DNA of 58,405 bases from Acidimicrobiales bacterium (GCA_017883135.1 JADGOE010000013.1:1-58405), one strand, 5' to 3'; shown: positions 50,659-58,029, numbered from the stretch's first letter. Numbers and translations are program-made. Notes: generated from the sequence alone by a model not told the origin.

Positions 50659-51288
50659 TCAGAGGCGACGGAGCACGGTGACCACTTTGCCGTAGATGGT
50701 GACCTGCGAAGGGTCGAACTCCATAGGGGAGAGGCGCTCGTTGGCCGGTGTCAGCACGACGAGGTCTCCTTTTCTGGAGAACCGTTTGACGGTGGCTTCC
50801 TCGTCGGGAATCCCAGCTACCACCACGTCGCCGAGCTCCGCGTCGGGCTGCTGGCGGACCACCACGAAATCGCCGTCGACGATGCCCGCGTCGACCATCG
50901 AGTCGCCCCGAACCTTCAACATGAACAGCGAACCGGTGCCGGTGAAGTCCTCGGGTAGCGGGTAGAGCTCCTCGATGTTCTCCTGGGCGAGGACTCCGGT
51001 GCCGGCGGCGACATCCCCGACGAGCGGAACGTGGCGGATCGGACGTGCGTCCATGATCACCTTGGACGACGGGTCGAAGCAGACCTCGATTGCCCGTGGC
51101 TTGGTCGGGTCCCGCCGGAGGTATCCCTCCCGTTGGAGCACGGCCAGGTGGGCGTGGACCGTCGACGACGAGGTCAGCCCCACCGACTCGCCGATCTCGC
51201 GTACCGACGGCGGGTAGCCGCGATCCTTCACCGATTCGGAGATGCAGTCCAGAATCTGCCTGCGTTTGGTGCTCAGTACCTGGGCCAT
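50659..51288 (-). CDS. lexA: SOS repressor LexA
   Basis: 209 residues from the ATG at 51288, preceded by GGGGAG. The winged HTH is at about 28-58 (VREIGESVGLTSSSTVHAHL). The autocleavage site is Ala95-Gly96 in GDVAAGTGV, with the Ser130 nucleophile in VRGDSMVDAGI and Lys168 in TVKRF. RecA-stimulated cleavage would derepress SOS genes. Upstream frames could extend the protein but run through the LexA operator region, so the shorter form is preferred. Divergent from a LysM protein, as in mycobacteria (lexA-Rv2719c) and bacilli (lexA-yneA). Four LexA-box-like palindromes occupy the shared promoter region. Confidence 0.97.
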   Translation of the reverse strand: MAQVLSTKRRQILDCISESVKDRGYPPSVREIGESVGLTSSSTVHAHLAVLQREGYLRRDPTKPRAIEVCFDPSSKVIMDARPIRHVPLVGDVAAGTGVLAQENIEELYPLPEDFTGTGSLFMLKVRGDSMVDAGIVDGDFVVVRQQPDAELGDVVVAGIPDEEATVKRFSRKGDLVVLTPANERLSPMEFDPSQVTIYGKVVTVLRRL

Positions 51289-51321
51289 GGCTCCCCTTGC
51301 TCTGGTCGGCTGCGCCGTAGA

Positions 51322-51335
51322 CGAACGTCTGTTTG
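51322..51335. promoter_or_regulatory. LexA box 1 (imperfect), nearest lexA
   Basis: CGAACGTCTGTTTG, against the Gram-positive/actinobacterial SOS box CGAACRNRYGTTCG, has two mismatches. It lies 34 bases upstream of the lexA start. On the minus strand it falls just downstream of a TACCGT -10-like element, a good place for autorepression. Confidence 0.55.
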
Positions 51336-51365
51336 CACGACGGTAGTGGTCCATCGGGGCAAAAG

Positions 51366-51379
51366 CAAACACCCGTTCG
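51366..51379. promoter_or_regulatory. LexA box 2 (imperfect)
   Basis: CAAACACCCGTTCG has one intact half-site (GTTCG) and a one-base change in the other (CAAAC for CGAAC), with the correct four-base spacing. On its own it would be weak; its interest comes from the three neighbours. Confidence 0.4.
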
Positions 51380-51388
51380 ACAAATTGC

Positions 51389-51418
51389 TTGACAACGAAC
51401 AGGTGTTCGTGATGAGAT
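51389..51418 (+). promoter_or_regulatory. SOS-controlled promoter of the LysM protein gene
   Basis: A perfect TTGACA -35 (51389-51394) is followed, 18 bases on, by TGAGAT (51413-51418) as a weak -10. The spacer holds the perfect LexA box 51396-51409, so bound LexA would block RNA polymerase directly. Transcription would begin near 51425, about 90 bases before the chosen start. Confidence 0.6.
51396..51409. promoter_or_regulatory. LexA box 3 (perfect)
   Basis: CGAACAGGTGTTCG matches CGAACRNRYGTTCG at every position and is flanked by A and T to extend the palindrome. It lies between the -35 and -10 of the LysM gene promoter. Confidence 0.85.
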
Positions 51419-51428
51419 GTCGCCATGA

Positions 51429-51442
51429 CGAACACAGGTTCG
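51429..51442. promoter_or_regulatory. LexA box 4 (near-perfect)
   Basis: CGAACACAGGTTCG has both half-sites intact and one mismatch in the central four bases. It lies just downstream of the predicted transcription start of the LysM gene, a position suited to repression. Confidence 0.7.
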
Positions 51443-51516
51443 ATGGGCGCACGCCCGGACACGGCGGCACGGCCGGATTCGTCCGCACTGGCGGAACGGA
51501 GTCGGAGGCCCGCCAG

Positions 51517-52002
51517 ATGACGACCCTCCTGATGGACTCGCTGCCATGGGCCGTGGAGCCGATGCTGCCCGAGGAGCGACCCGCGCTACGTCTGGTGGGC
51601 AGGGCCGTCCGTCCGCGGCGGTCCGCCGATGGCCTGGCCGACGGTGCTGCGGAGCCCGCTGTCCCGGTGACGCTGGTGCCGATCCGATTCACCGCTGCCG
51701 GCCAGAAGCGCAGTGTCTCGCCGGCTGTCCGGCGCCGACGGACTCTGGTGGCGTTCACCGGCCTGCTGTTGATCGGACTTGGTCTTCCGCTGGGCGGAGC
51801 CGGTGGCAACTCCCACGCCGCCGGCTCCGCTCTGGCGGGGAATGGCCGACCGGCCGAGTACACCGTGCAGCCCGGTGACTCCCTGTGGTCGATCGCCGAA
51901 CGTGTGGATCCCACCGCGGACCCCCGCCCCCTGGTGGCCCGGTTGGCCTCACAGACGGGATCGGAGTCGGTGGTCCCCGGCGAACGGATAAGCCTCCCCT
52001 GA
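51517..52002 (+). CDS. LysM-domain membrane protein, probable SOS-induced cell division inhibitor
   Basis: 161 residues from the ATG at 51517, which has GGAGG eight bases upstream; an earlier in-frame ATG at 51412 overlaps the promoter. A basic RRRR segment precedes a single membrane helix (about 72-92, LVAFTGLLLIGLGLPLGG), and the C-terminal 50 residues form one LysM domain (YTVQPGDSLWSIAERVD), here outside the cell. Small LysM proteins divergent from lexA are SOS division inhibitors or wall-active proteins in several Gram-positives (YneA, DivS region, Rv2719c). The LexA box inside the promoter supports that role. Sequence similarity beyond LysM is not claimed. Confidence 0.82.
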   Translation: MTTLLMDSLPWAVEPMLPEERPALRLVGRAVRPRRSADGLADGAAEPAVPVTLVPIRFTAAGQKRSVSPAVRRRRTLVAFTGLLLIGLGLPLGGAGGNSHAAGSALAGNGRPAEYTVQPGDSLWSIAERVDPTADPRPLVARLASQTGSESVVPGERISLP

Positions 52003-52026
52003 CCCGACCGGTTCGGGGCGCGGATC

Positions 52027-52044
52027 GGCTCGGTCGACCGAGCC
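52027..52044. terminator. Perfect 18-base palindrome after the LysM gene
   Basis: GGCTCGGTCGACCGAGCC is a perfect palindrome 24 bases after the LysM gene stop and 40 bases before nrdR. As RNA it folds to a seven-pair stem with a TCGA loop, without a T-tract. It may terminate transcription or bind a regulator. Confidence 0.45.
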
Positions 52045-52072
52045 CGACAGCGTCACCGGATGCCATGGGCGC

Positions 52073-52078
52073 TAGCCT
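52073..52078 (+). promoter_or_regulatory. -10 box TAGCCT of nrdR
   Basis: TAGCCT lies six bases before the nrdR GTG at 52085, with no ribosome-binding site; leaderless-type promoter. Confidence 0.5.
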
Positions 52079-52084
52079 CGTGCT

Positions 52085-52558
52085 GTGCGTTGTCCATGGT
52101 GCCTGGCTGACGACGACCGAGTCGTCGATTCCCGGGTGGCCGAGGACGCCACGGCCATCAGGCGGCGGCGGGAGTGCGCTGGCTGCGGCCATCGCTACAC
52201 CACGTTCGAGCGGATCGACGAGGTCCCCTTGATGGTGGTCAAGCGGTCCGGCAGCAGGCAGGCGTTCGATCGCGGAAAGGTGATCGACGGGCTCCGCTCG
52301 GCAACGAAGAACCGGCCGGTCACCGAAGATCAGCTCGAAGCGTTGGCCCAACAAGTGGAGGATGCATTGCGAGAGGACGGGTCGGAACCCACCTCCGAGC
52401 AGGTGGGCCTCGCGGTGCTCGAGCGCCTGCGGTTCGTCGACGAAGTCGCGTACCTGCGTTTCGCCAGCGTCTACAAGGGGTTCGAAGGAGTGGACGACTT
52501 CCGCCGCGAGGTGGGCCTTCTCACCAAGACCACCGCCCCCAAGCGGCCTGAGGGTTGA
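52085..52558 (+). CDS. nrdR: Transcriptional repressor NrdR
   Basis: 157 residues. The N-terminal zinc ribbon has Cys pairs in RCPWC and ECAGCGHRYTTFER. The ATP-cone domain follows (VVKRSGSRQAFDRGKVIDGL, then VGLAVLERLRFVDEVAYLRFASVYKGF). NrdR senses ATP/dATP and represses ribonucleotide reductase operons by binding NrdR boxes; none of those operons is in the window. It starts with MRCPWC, the standard N-terminus, right after a leaderless-type -10 box. The place after lexA and the LysM gene matches mycobacteria. Confidence 0.97.
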   Translation: MRCPWCLADDDRVVDSRVAEDATAIRRRRECAGCGHRYTTFERIDEVPLMVVKRSGSRQAFDRGKVIDGLRSATKNRPVTEDQLEALAQQVEDALREDGSEPTSEQVGLAVLERLRFVDEVAYLRFASVYKGFEGVDDFRREVGLLTKTTAPKRPEG

Positions 52559-52561
52559 GGC

Positions 52562-53272
52562 GTGGCGGAGCTCGTCGACGGGGTACCGACCAGGGCGCTT
52601 GCGATCTACGCGCACCCCGACGATCCCGATGTTTCGTGCGGAGGAACGCTGGCAGTATGGGCCAGAGCCGGGTGCGAGGTGCGGGTCGTGCTGTGCACGG
52701 ACGGCGGCAAGGGCACCACGGATCCCCAGTTGGATCAGCGGAGGCTGGCGGTGCAGCGGGCGGCCGAAGCCGCTGAGGCAGGCGCGCTGATCGGTCTGGC
52801 GGGTCAGGAGTTCCTCGGCATTGCCGACGGCGAGCTGACCGACGATCGGGAGTTCCGCGAGGTACTGGTGGCGGCAGTCCGTCGGTTCCGACCGGACGTC
52901 GTACTGTGCCCCGATCCCACTGCGATCTTCTTCGGTCAGGAGTACTTCAATCACCGTGACCACCGGGTCCTCGGCCTGGCGGCCCTCGACGCCGTCGCTC
53001 CGGCTGCGGCACTGCCGCACTACTTTCCGGGTGCGGGACCTGCTCACCAGGTTTCCACGGTTCTTCTGTCGGGAACGCTCGAACCCGATGTGTGGGTGGA
53101 CATCTCGGAAACGGTAGATCTCAAGGGTGAGGCGGTCGGTTGCCATCGGAGCCAGTTCCCCGACGGAGTCGAATGGGCCGCCGCAGCGGTCCGGCTGGGC
53201 GCCGAGGAAGCCGGCCGGCAGGCCGGCGTGCCCTTTGCCGAGGGTTTCCGGAGGCTGCGCCTCGGTGGGTGA
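52562..53272 (+). CDS. PIG-L/LmbE family deacetylase
   Basis: 236 residues. The zinc site is the AHPDD motif in AIYAHPDDPDVSCGG plus the later NHRDHR. The general base is the first Asp of HPDD. The family includes MshB and Mca of mycothiol metabolism and GlcNAc-PI deacetylases, but the protein is shorter than MshB, so mycothiol activity is not assumed. The GTG start lies three bases after the nrdR stop, and dinB overlaps its end by eight bases, so nrdR, this gene and dinB look like one transcription unit. Confidence 0.9.
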   Translation: MAELVDGVPTRALAIYAHPDDPDVSCGGTLAVWARAGCEVRVVLCTDGGKGTTDPQLDQRRLAVQRAAEAAEAGALIGLAGQEFLGIADGELTDDREFREVLVAAVRRFRPDVVLCPDPTAIFFGQEYFNHRDHRVLGLAALDAVAPAAALPHYFPGAGPAHQVSTVLLSGTLEPDVWVDISETVDLKGEAVGCHRSQFPDGVEWAAAAVRLGAEEAGRQAGVPFAEGFRRLRLGG

Positions 53273-54767
53273 GGACCTCGGGGTAGGACCCGTGGATCGC
53301 AGCCGCACCGGGCCTGCCCGGAGCGGCGGCCCCACGGACCGGGTGATTCTCCATGTCGACATGGACGCTTTCTTCGCCTCGGTCGAGGTACTCGACGATC
53401 CCTCGCTGGTAGGGCTGCCGGTGATCGTGGGGGGGAGCGGCCGCCGTGGGGTGGTGGCCGCCTGCACCTACGAGGCCCGGATGTTCGGCGTCCACTCCGC
53501 AATGCCGTCGTCGGTGGCCCGTCGGCTCTGTCCGTCGGCGGTGTTCGTCGATGGTCGGTTCCACCGCTACGTCGAGGAGAGCGCCAAGCTGCACGCCATC
53601 TTCGAATCGGTGACGCCGCTGGTGGAGGGAATCTCGCTCGACGAGGCGTTCCTCGACGTGACCGGTTCGCGCCAACTGCTCGGGGACGGTCCGTCGATTG
53701 CCGCCGCCATTCGCCGCAGAGTCAGCGACGAGTTGGGATTGACCTGCTCGGTGGGGGTGGGGCGGTCCAAGTTGATGGCCAAGCTGGCCTCCAAGGCGGC
53801 CAAACCGGCCGCATCGAGGTCCGGAATCGAGGCCGGAGCAGGTGTGGTGGTGGTCCCCGGGGCGGATGAGTTGGAGTTCCTCCACCCACTGCCCGTACGG
53901 GCGCTTTGGGGTGTGGGGCCGGTTACAGGGCGTCGGCTCAACGCCCTGGGCGTGCAGACCGTGGGTGAGATCGCCGCACTCCCACCCAGAACCTTGGAGC
54001 GCTACCTGGGCGTGGCGGCCGGGGTCCACCTGGCCGCACTCTCCCGAGGGGAGGACCGGTCCCCGGTGGTTGCGGACCACGCAGCCAAATCGATCGGCCA
54101 CGAGGAGACCTTCGCGTCGGACGTCTGGGACCGTGACGACTTGCGTCGCCATCTCCTGGGGATGGTGGACGCGTCGGCTACCACGCTCCGAAGCTCCGAG
54201 CTTGCAGCCCGCACCATCACCGTCAAGCTCCGGTTCGCCGACTTCTCGCTGATCACGAGGTCCCACTCGATGGGGCTGGCGATCGACGCCTCGCCGGCGA
54301 TCGACGCCGTGGCCTCGGCGCTCCTGGACTCAGTGGAGCTGGACCAAGGTGTTCGGCTGCTCGGGGTCGGCCTTTCGGGGTTCGCCGACCCCGAGGCAGG
54401 GACGCAGCTGAGCCTCGATCTGGATGGCTGTGAGGCTGGAAGCGTGCACGTTGCCCGATCGGGAGATCCGGCTCCCGAGGGGAGCGGCTCCGGTGCCGCG
54501 GCCGGTAAGGGATCACCGGGCCACGGCCCACCCGGGGCGGAGGCGCTGCTGGTCCGGGCCCACGACGAGGCGGAGCGGCTCCAGGAGTCGTGGGGTTCGG
54601 TCACCGCCGCGGTCGACGCCATCCGGGCCCGCTACGGAGGAGCGTCGGTAGGGCCGGCGTCGCTGGTCGGGGCCGATGGATTGCGGGTCCGGCACCGGGG
54701 GGAGGCCCAGTGGGGTCCGACCGCACCGAACTCGCCGGAATCCGATGGTCGGAGCCCGGGCGCCTAG
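53265..54767 (+). CDS. dinB: DNA polymerase IV (Y family)
   Basis: About 500 residues from GTG 53265 (GGAGG ten bases upstream); GTG 53292 or 53343 would remove the unconserved N-terminal 10-26 residues. The catalytic acidic residues are in ILHVDMDAFFASVE and GISLDEAFLDV. The fingers and thumb motifs YEARMFGVHSAM and SVGVGRSKLMAKLASK are clear. QLSLDL near residue 385 is a beta-clamp binding motif. The C-terminal extension of about 110 residues (AVDAIRARYGGASVGPASL) occurs in actinobacterial Pol IV proteins. No LexA box was found directly upstream, so SOS control is not evident even though lexA is close. Confidence 0.94.
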   Translation: MGEDLGVGPVDRSRTGPARSGGPTDRVILHVDMDAFFASVEVLDDPSLVGLPVIVGGSGRRGVVAACTYEARMFGVHSAMPSSVARRLCPSAVFVDGRFHRYVEESAKLHAIFESVTPLVEGISLDEAFLDVTGSRQLLGDGPSIAAAIRRRVSDELGLTCSVGVGRSKLMAKLASKAAKPAASRSGIEAGAGVVVVPGADELEFLHPLPVRALWGVGPVTGRRLNALGVQTVGEIAALPPRTLERYLGVAAGVHLAALSRGEDRSPVVADHAAKSIGHEETFASDVWDRDDLRRHLLGMVDASATTLRSSELAARTITVKLRFADFSLITRSHSMGLAIDASPAIDAVASALLDSVELDQGVRLLGVGLSGFADPEAGTQLSLDLDGCEAGSVHVARSGDPAPEGSGSGAAAGKGSPGHGPPGAEALLVRAHDEAERLQESWGSVTAAVDAIRARYGGASVGPASLVGADGLRVRHRGEAQWGPTAPNSPESDGRSPGA

Positions 54768-54770
54768 TAA

Positions 54771-54776
54771 TATGAT
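54771..54776 (+). promoter_or_regulatory. Strong -10 box TATGAT
   Basis: TATGAT, one base from the TATAAT consensus, starts four bases after the dinB stop in an unusually AT-rich gap. It would produce a 5' leader of about 125 bases for the DUF3040 gene. No good -35 is present. Confidence 0.5.
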
Positions 54777-54798
54777 CTGTGTGTCTGATCAAGTATTT

Positions 54799-54836
54799 CC
54801 CACTACGTCCCGATGCTTCGGGTGTGGGCTGCTTTT
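54799..54836 (+). terminator. Two-part hairpin followed by TTTT in the DUF3040 leader
   Basis: CCCAC (54799-54803) pairs with GTGGG (54824-54828) and encloses CCCGA-TGCT-TCGGG (54809-54822). Four T follow at 54833-54836. It is the only hairpin in the window with a T-run. It could terminate dinB transcription, or attenuate the message that starts at TATGAT 54771. Confidence 0.5.
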
Positions 54837-54907
54837 GGGTGGAGGTTGCGCGAGGATGACATCGGCGATCACCGCTGGATTTAATGACGGGTGGAGGGAA
54901 CGAGCCT

Positions 54908-55282
54908 TTGCCGCTCTCTGAGCACGAACAGCGCATACTGCACGAATTGGAGCAGTCCCTCTATCAGGAGGACCCCGACTTCGCGGAACGGGTGCGTTCG
55001 GAGACGGTCTACCGGCATGCAGGGCGGTACTGCGTCTGGTCGGCACTCGTGTTCGTGGCCGCATTGGTCTTCATGTTCTTCACCTTCTCGACGTCCGTTG
55101 TCCTCGGATTCGTGGGTGTCGTGGTGATGTTCCTCTCGGGCGTGGTGTTCGCCAACAACGCCCGCCGGATGGGCAAGGCCGGAATCGACGACATCTCCAG
55201 ATCGCTCCACAGCCACAATCTGAGCAGCACCGTCCACGATCCTCGCGACTGGATCCGTGGTCGCTTCCACCGCGACGACTGA
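54908..55282 (+). CDS. DUF3040 membrane protein
   Basis: 124 residues from TTG 54908, chosen because it gives MPLSEHEQRILHELEQSL, the standard beginning of this family, and has GGAGGG ten bases upstream. An ATG at 54884 would add eight residues. After about 40 residues there are two membrane helices (WSALVFVAALVFMFF and VLGFVGVVVMFLSGVVF), then a charged tail ending near GRFHRDD. DUF3040 proteins are small actinobacterial membrane proteins without an assigned function, often near division or cell wall genes, which fits the mraZ end of this window. Confidence 0.85.
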   Translation: MPLSEHEQRILHELEQSLYQEDPDFAERVRSETVYRHAGRYCVWSALVFVAALVFMFFTFSTSVVLGFVGVVVMFLSGVVFANNARRMGKAGIDDISRSLHSHNLSSTVHDPRDWIRGRFHRDD

Positions 55283-55328
55283 CACTTCGGCCGCGGCAAT
55301 GCCTCCCAGGGGAGCTATCGGTCCGGAC

Positions 55329-56243
55329 ATGAGCGCGGCGCTCCACGCCGAAGGACCACCCGTCGTGTTGGCGGTGGACATCGGCGGCACGAAGATGGCG
55401 GCGGCGGTGGTGGACGGTTCCGGCCGCCTGATCGATCAGGCACGGGTTCCCACGCCGGTCTCCGATGATCCGGAGGCGGCGTTCGAGACGCTGGCCGCTC
55501 TCATCGACCGGGTCCGATCGGCGGTGCCGCTCCAGCCGGTCGTCTGCGGTGTGGGATGTGGCGGGCCGATGGAGTGGGGCGGCGAGGCCGTCACCCCGCT
55601 GAACATCCGGGCCTGGAAGGGCTTTCCGCTCCGGAGCCGCCTGGCCGAAGTGGTGGGTCTGCCGGTGGCGGTGGACAACGACGCCAAAGCGTTGGCCCTG
55701 GGCGAGGGCTGGCTCGGTGCAGCGCGGGGCGTTCCCGACTATCTGGCGATGGTGGTGTCCACCGGGGTCGGAGGCGGAATCGTGCTCGACAACCGGCTAC
55801 TGGACGGTGTGGCCGGCAACGCCGGACACATCGGGCACGTGGTGGTCGAGCCGGACGGCCGGACGTGCGTGTGCGGGGGCCGGGGATGCCTCGAGGCCGA
55901 GGCATCCGGAACGTCGATCGAGGCGACGACCGGTCGCCCGGCATCGGAAGCGTCCGAGGAGGTGCGCCGCCGGACCGGAACGTTGGTCGGGCGGGCCGTG
56001 GCGTCGGTGGCCAACCTGCTGGATCTCGAACTGGCCGTGGTGGCGGGCTCGGTGGCCCTCGGATTCGGCTCGGTGTTCTTCGAGGCCGCCCAGAGGGAGA
56101 TCGGGCTCCGCTGCCGCCTCGACTTCTCACGGGCCACTCGGATCGTTCCGGCGGGGCTCGGTGCCGATGGGCCGTTGGTCGGAGCGGCGGCAGTCGGTCG
56201 GCGGGCCCTGGCCCCGGCGCGACTGGGCGGTGAGGCGGCGTGA
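55329..56243 (+). CDS. ROK family sugar kinase (glucokinase-like)
   Basis: 304 residues from ATG 55329; GTG 55257 and ATG 55299 are in-frame alternatives but the conserved part begins at VVLAVDIGGTKMAAAVV. That is the phosphate-1 loop of the actin-like ATPase fold. Sugar-binding and catalytic residues lie in AVDNDAKALALGE. The ROK zinc and glucose motif is GNAGHIGHVVVEP followed by CVCGGRGCLEAEASG, with its Cys cluster. Phosphate-2 is MVVSTGVGGGIV. It probably phosphorylates glucose or N-acetylated hexoses with ATP. The next small gene overlaps its stop (GTGA). Confidence 0.93.
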   Translation: MSAALHAEGPPVVLAVDIGGTKMAAAVVDGSGRLIDQARVPTPVSDDPEAAFETLAALIDRVRSAVPLQPVVCGVGCGGPMEWGGEAVTPLNIRAWKGFPLRSRLAEVVGLPVAVDNDAKALALGEGWLGAARGVPDYLAMVVSTGVGGGIVLDNRLLDGVAGNAGHIGHVVVEPDGRTCVCGGRGCLEAEASGTSIEATTGRPASEASEEVRRRTGTLVGRAVASVANLLDLELAVVAGSVALGFGSVFFEAAQREIGLRCRLDFSRATRIVPAGLGADGPLVGAAAVGRRALAPARLGGEAA

Positions 56244-56539
56244 GCCGGCCCCCGACCGGTGACCGGTCCGGGAGCGCCCTGCCAGCGGTGGTGTGGGCGG
56301 TGGCCCGGCGACCCGACCTGTGGTGGTCGGCATTCGGCGTCGTCCGCCGGCTGGCCCCGCCCGGTTGGTGGCGAGCCAGCCCCCGCCTGCCGCTTCCCGA
56401 CCGCCGGCTGTGGGAGTTCCGGATGGTCACTGCCTACGGGAGCCCCGACGCCGCCCCCCGAGCCCCGGACGTCATCTCCTACCTCGAGTGGTGCCGCACC
56501 ACCGGGCGATCCGACCGGAGGTGCGGGAGGCGATCGTGA
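56240..56539 (+). CDS. Small conserved protein, unknown function
   Basis: 99 residues from the GTG of a GTGA overlap with the ROK kinase. It is rich in Trp, Pro and Arg: ARRPDLWWSAFGVVRRLAP, PGWWRASPRLPLPDRRLWEF and RMVTAYGSPDAAP. The sequence ends with a segment EWCRTTGRSDRR. I recall short actinobacterial proteins with this WW...PLPD...YG pattern but no function for them. The overlap with the kinase argues that it is real and co-expressed. Confidence 0.75.
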   Translation: MSRPPTGDRSGSALPAVVWAVARRPDLWWSAFGVVRRLAPPGWWRASPRLPLPDRRLWEFRMVTAYGSPDAAPRAPDVISYLEWCRTTGRSDRRCGRRS

Positions 56540-56580
56540 CCCAAAAGTGCCAGAACCCCTCCGACCCGGCCCGGCCGGGC

Positions 56581-56586
56581 TAATTT
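56581..56586 (+). promoter_or_regulatory. -10 box TAATTT of the HNH gene
   Basis: TAATTT lies eight bases before the ATG at 56595, with no ribosome-binding site; leaderless-type promoter in a 55-base gap. Confidence 0.45.
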
Positions 56587-56594
56587 CCGCACCC

Positions 56595-57209
56595 ATGGAG
56601 CGACGGTCGAACGTCGGGGGGAAGACGGCGTCGGCCAAGGGCGCCGCGGCCGGAATCGACGAGCCTGTCCGCTCTCCGATGTCCCCGTCCCGAAGGGCCC
56701 TGGTGCTCAACGCCACCTTCGAGCCACTGGGCATCGTCTCGTCCCGAAGGGCGGTGCTGTTGGTGCTCGACACCAAGGCCGAGCTGGTGCACACGACCGA
56801 GCGGGTGTTCCGGGCCGAGCGGTTGAGCGTGCCGGAGCCGTCGGTGGTCCGCCTGGTCCGCTACGTCCAGATCCCTCGCCACTATCGGGTGGCGGTCAAC
56901 CGCCGAACGGTATTTGCCCGCGATGGATCCCGCTGCCAGTACTGCGGCTCTGCGGCCGAAAACCTCGACCACGTCATTCCGAGGAGCAAGGGAGGCCCCC
57001 ACACCTGGGAGAACGTGGTGGCGGCCTGTCGGCGCTGCAATACCCGCAAGGAGGACCGGCTGCCCCATGAAGTCGGGATGGTCCTGCGCAGCACACCGGT
57101 GGCACCGCGGCATCGGGTCCAGCTGCTGGCCCTGTGCGGAGGTGGCAGTGAGGACTGGAACACCTACCTCCGGACCGGCGCCCCCCTCCGGGTCCAACTC
57201 ACTGCGTGA
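56595..57209 (+). CDS. HNH endonuclease family protein
   Basis: 204 residues. A variable N-terminus is followed by RRALVLNATFEPLGIVSSRRAV, the usual opening of a widespread actinobacterial group. The HNH/zinc module is at about 115-160: RDGSRCQYCGSAAENLDHVIPRSKGGPH, given here as CQYC and LDHVIPRSKGG, then NVVAACRRCNTRK. Both zinc Cys pairs and the catalytic His are present. The group is chromosomal and not clearly linked to restriction or phage; its role is not known to me. ATG 56679 is a possible shorter start. Confidence 0.9.
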   Translation: MERRSNVGGKTASAKGAAAGIDEPVRSPMSPSRRALVLNATFEPLGIVSSRRAVLLVLDTKAELVHTTERVFRAERLSVPEPSVVRLVRYVQIPRHYRVAVNRRTVFARDGSRCQYCGSAAENLDHVIPRSKGGPHTWENVVAACRRCNTRKEDRLPHEVGMVLRSTPVAPRHRVQLLALCGGGSEDWNTYLRTGAPLRVQLTA

Positions 57210-57272
57210 GGATCGGGAACCACCGACCGAGGATAGAGCCGGCCGGCGGGCTCGACAGGCCGAACCGGTCGG

Positions 57273-57278
57273 TACCAT
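57273..57278 (+). promoter_or_regulatory. -10-like box TACCAT
   Basis: TACCAT lies 13 bases before the GTG at 57292, slightly far for a leaderless start. Low-confidence promoter for the ligase-like gene. Confidence 0.3.
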
Positions 57279-57291
57279 TCGGTCGTCGGCA

Positions 57292-58029
57292 GTGAGCCGA
57301 CGGGAGCGTGGCGTCGTGGCCGGTGGATGGAGGGTCGAGGAGCGGGCGGGGACGGCATCGGAGCTTCACGGTTCGTGGCCGGGCGTCGAGACCGAGCCGG
57401 GGGTTCGCGCAGTGGCGGTATGCCGGGTGACGGCACCTGCAGTGGTGCTCGGCTCGACGCAGCCGGAGGGGGTCGTCGACCTCCGTCGGGCCGGTGCCGC
57501 GGGTATCACGGTGGCCCGGCGCAGGTCGGGCGGCGGTGCCGTGCTGGTCGCCGAGGACGACCCGGTGTGGGTCGACGTCTGGGTCCCCTCCGGCGATGAG
57601 CTGTGGCATGCAGATGTCGGTCGCGCCTTCGACTGGCTCGGCGCGGCGTGGGCACGCGCCCTCGGTCGGATCGGCGTGCCGGGGTTGTCCGTCCATCGGA
57701 AGGGTCCTGTTGCGCCTACCCGGTGGGCGAAGCTGGTCTGCTTCGGGGGAGTCGGATCCGGCGAGGTGATCACCCCTGAGGGTCGGAAGGTGGTGGGCCT
57801 CGCCCAACGCCGGAATCGCGAGGGGGTCTGGTTCCATGGGGCCTGCGTGATCCGGTGGGACCCGGTGCCGCTCGTCACCGTGTTGGATATTCCCGAAGGT
57901 GAACGCCACGAGGCTGCATCGGCGCTCGCCGTGGCCGCAGTCGGCGTAGCCGACCTGGCCGAGCGGGACGGCGGCACCGCTCCGGATGCCACGAGCATCG
58001 TCTCCAGGTTGATCGCCGAACTGCCCTGA
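57292..58029 (+). CDS. Lipoate/biotin protein ligase-like protein
   Basis: About 245 residues from GTG 57292; GTG 57316 is possible. The fold of the LplA/BirA/LipB superfamily is suggested by VCRVTAPAVVLGSTQ, then VARRRSGGGAVLVAEDDPVWVDVWVP, in which RRSGGGAV is the ligase loop that binds the acyl/biotinyl-AMP. GRKVVGLAQRRNREGVWFHGACVI is the counterpart of the lysine-bearing strand in LplA (here Lys in GRKVVG). The protein is smaller than E. coli LplA. Substrate could be lipoate or octanoate; no lipA or other lipoate gene is near. Confidence 0.85.
   Translation: MSRRERGVVAGGWRVEERAGTASELHGSWPGVETEPGVRAVAVCRVTAPAVVLGSTQPEGVVDLRRAGAAGITVARRRSGGGAVLVAEDDPVWVDVWVPSGDELWHADVGRAFDWLGAAWARALGRIGVPGLSVHRKGPVAPTRWAKLVCFGGVGSGEVITPEGRKVVGLAQRRNREGVWFHGACVIRWDPVPLVTVLDIPEGERHEAASALAVAAVGVADLAERDGGTAPDATSIVSRLIAELP

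Noticed and set aside
54772-54921. 49-codon frame before the DUF3040 gene as a real protein
   Set aside because: It overlaps the DUF3040 start, has codon use unlike its neighbours and no recognisable family; kept only as part of an open question on the leader.
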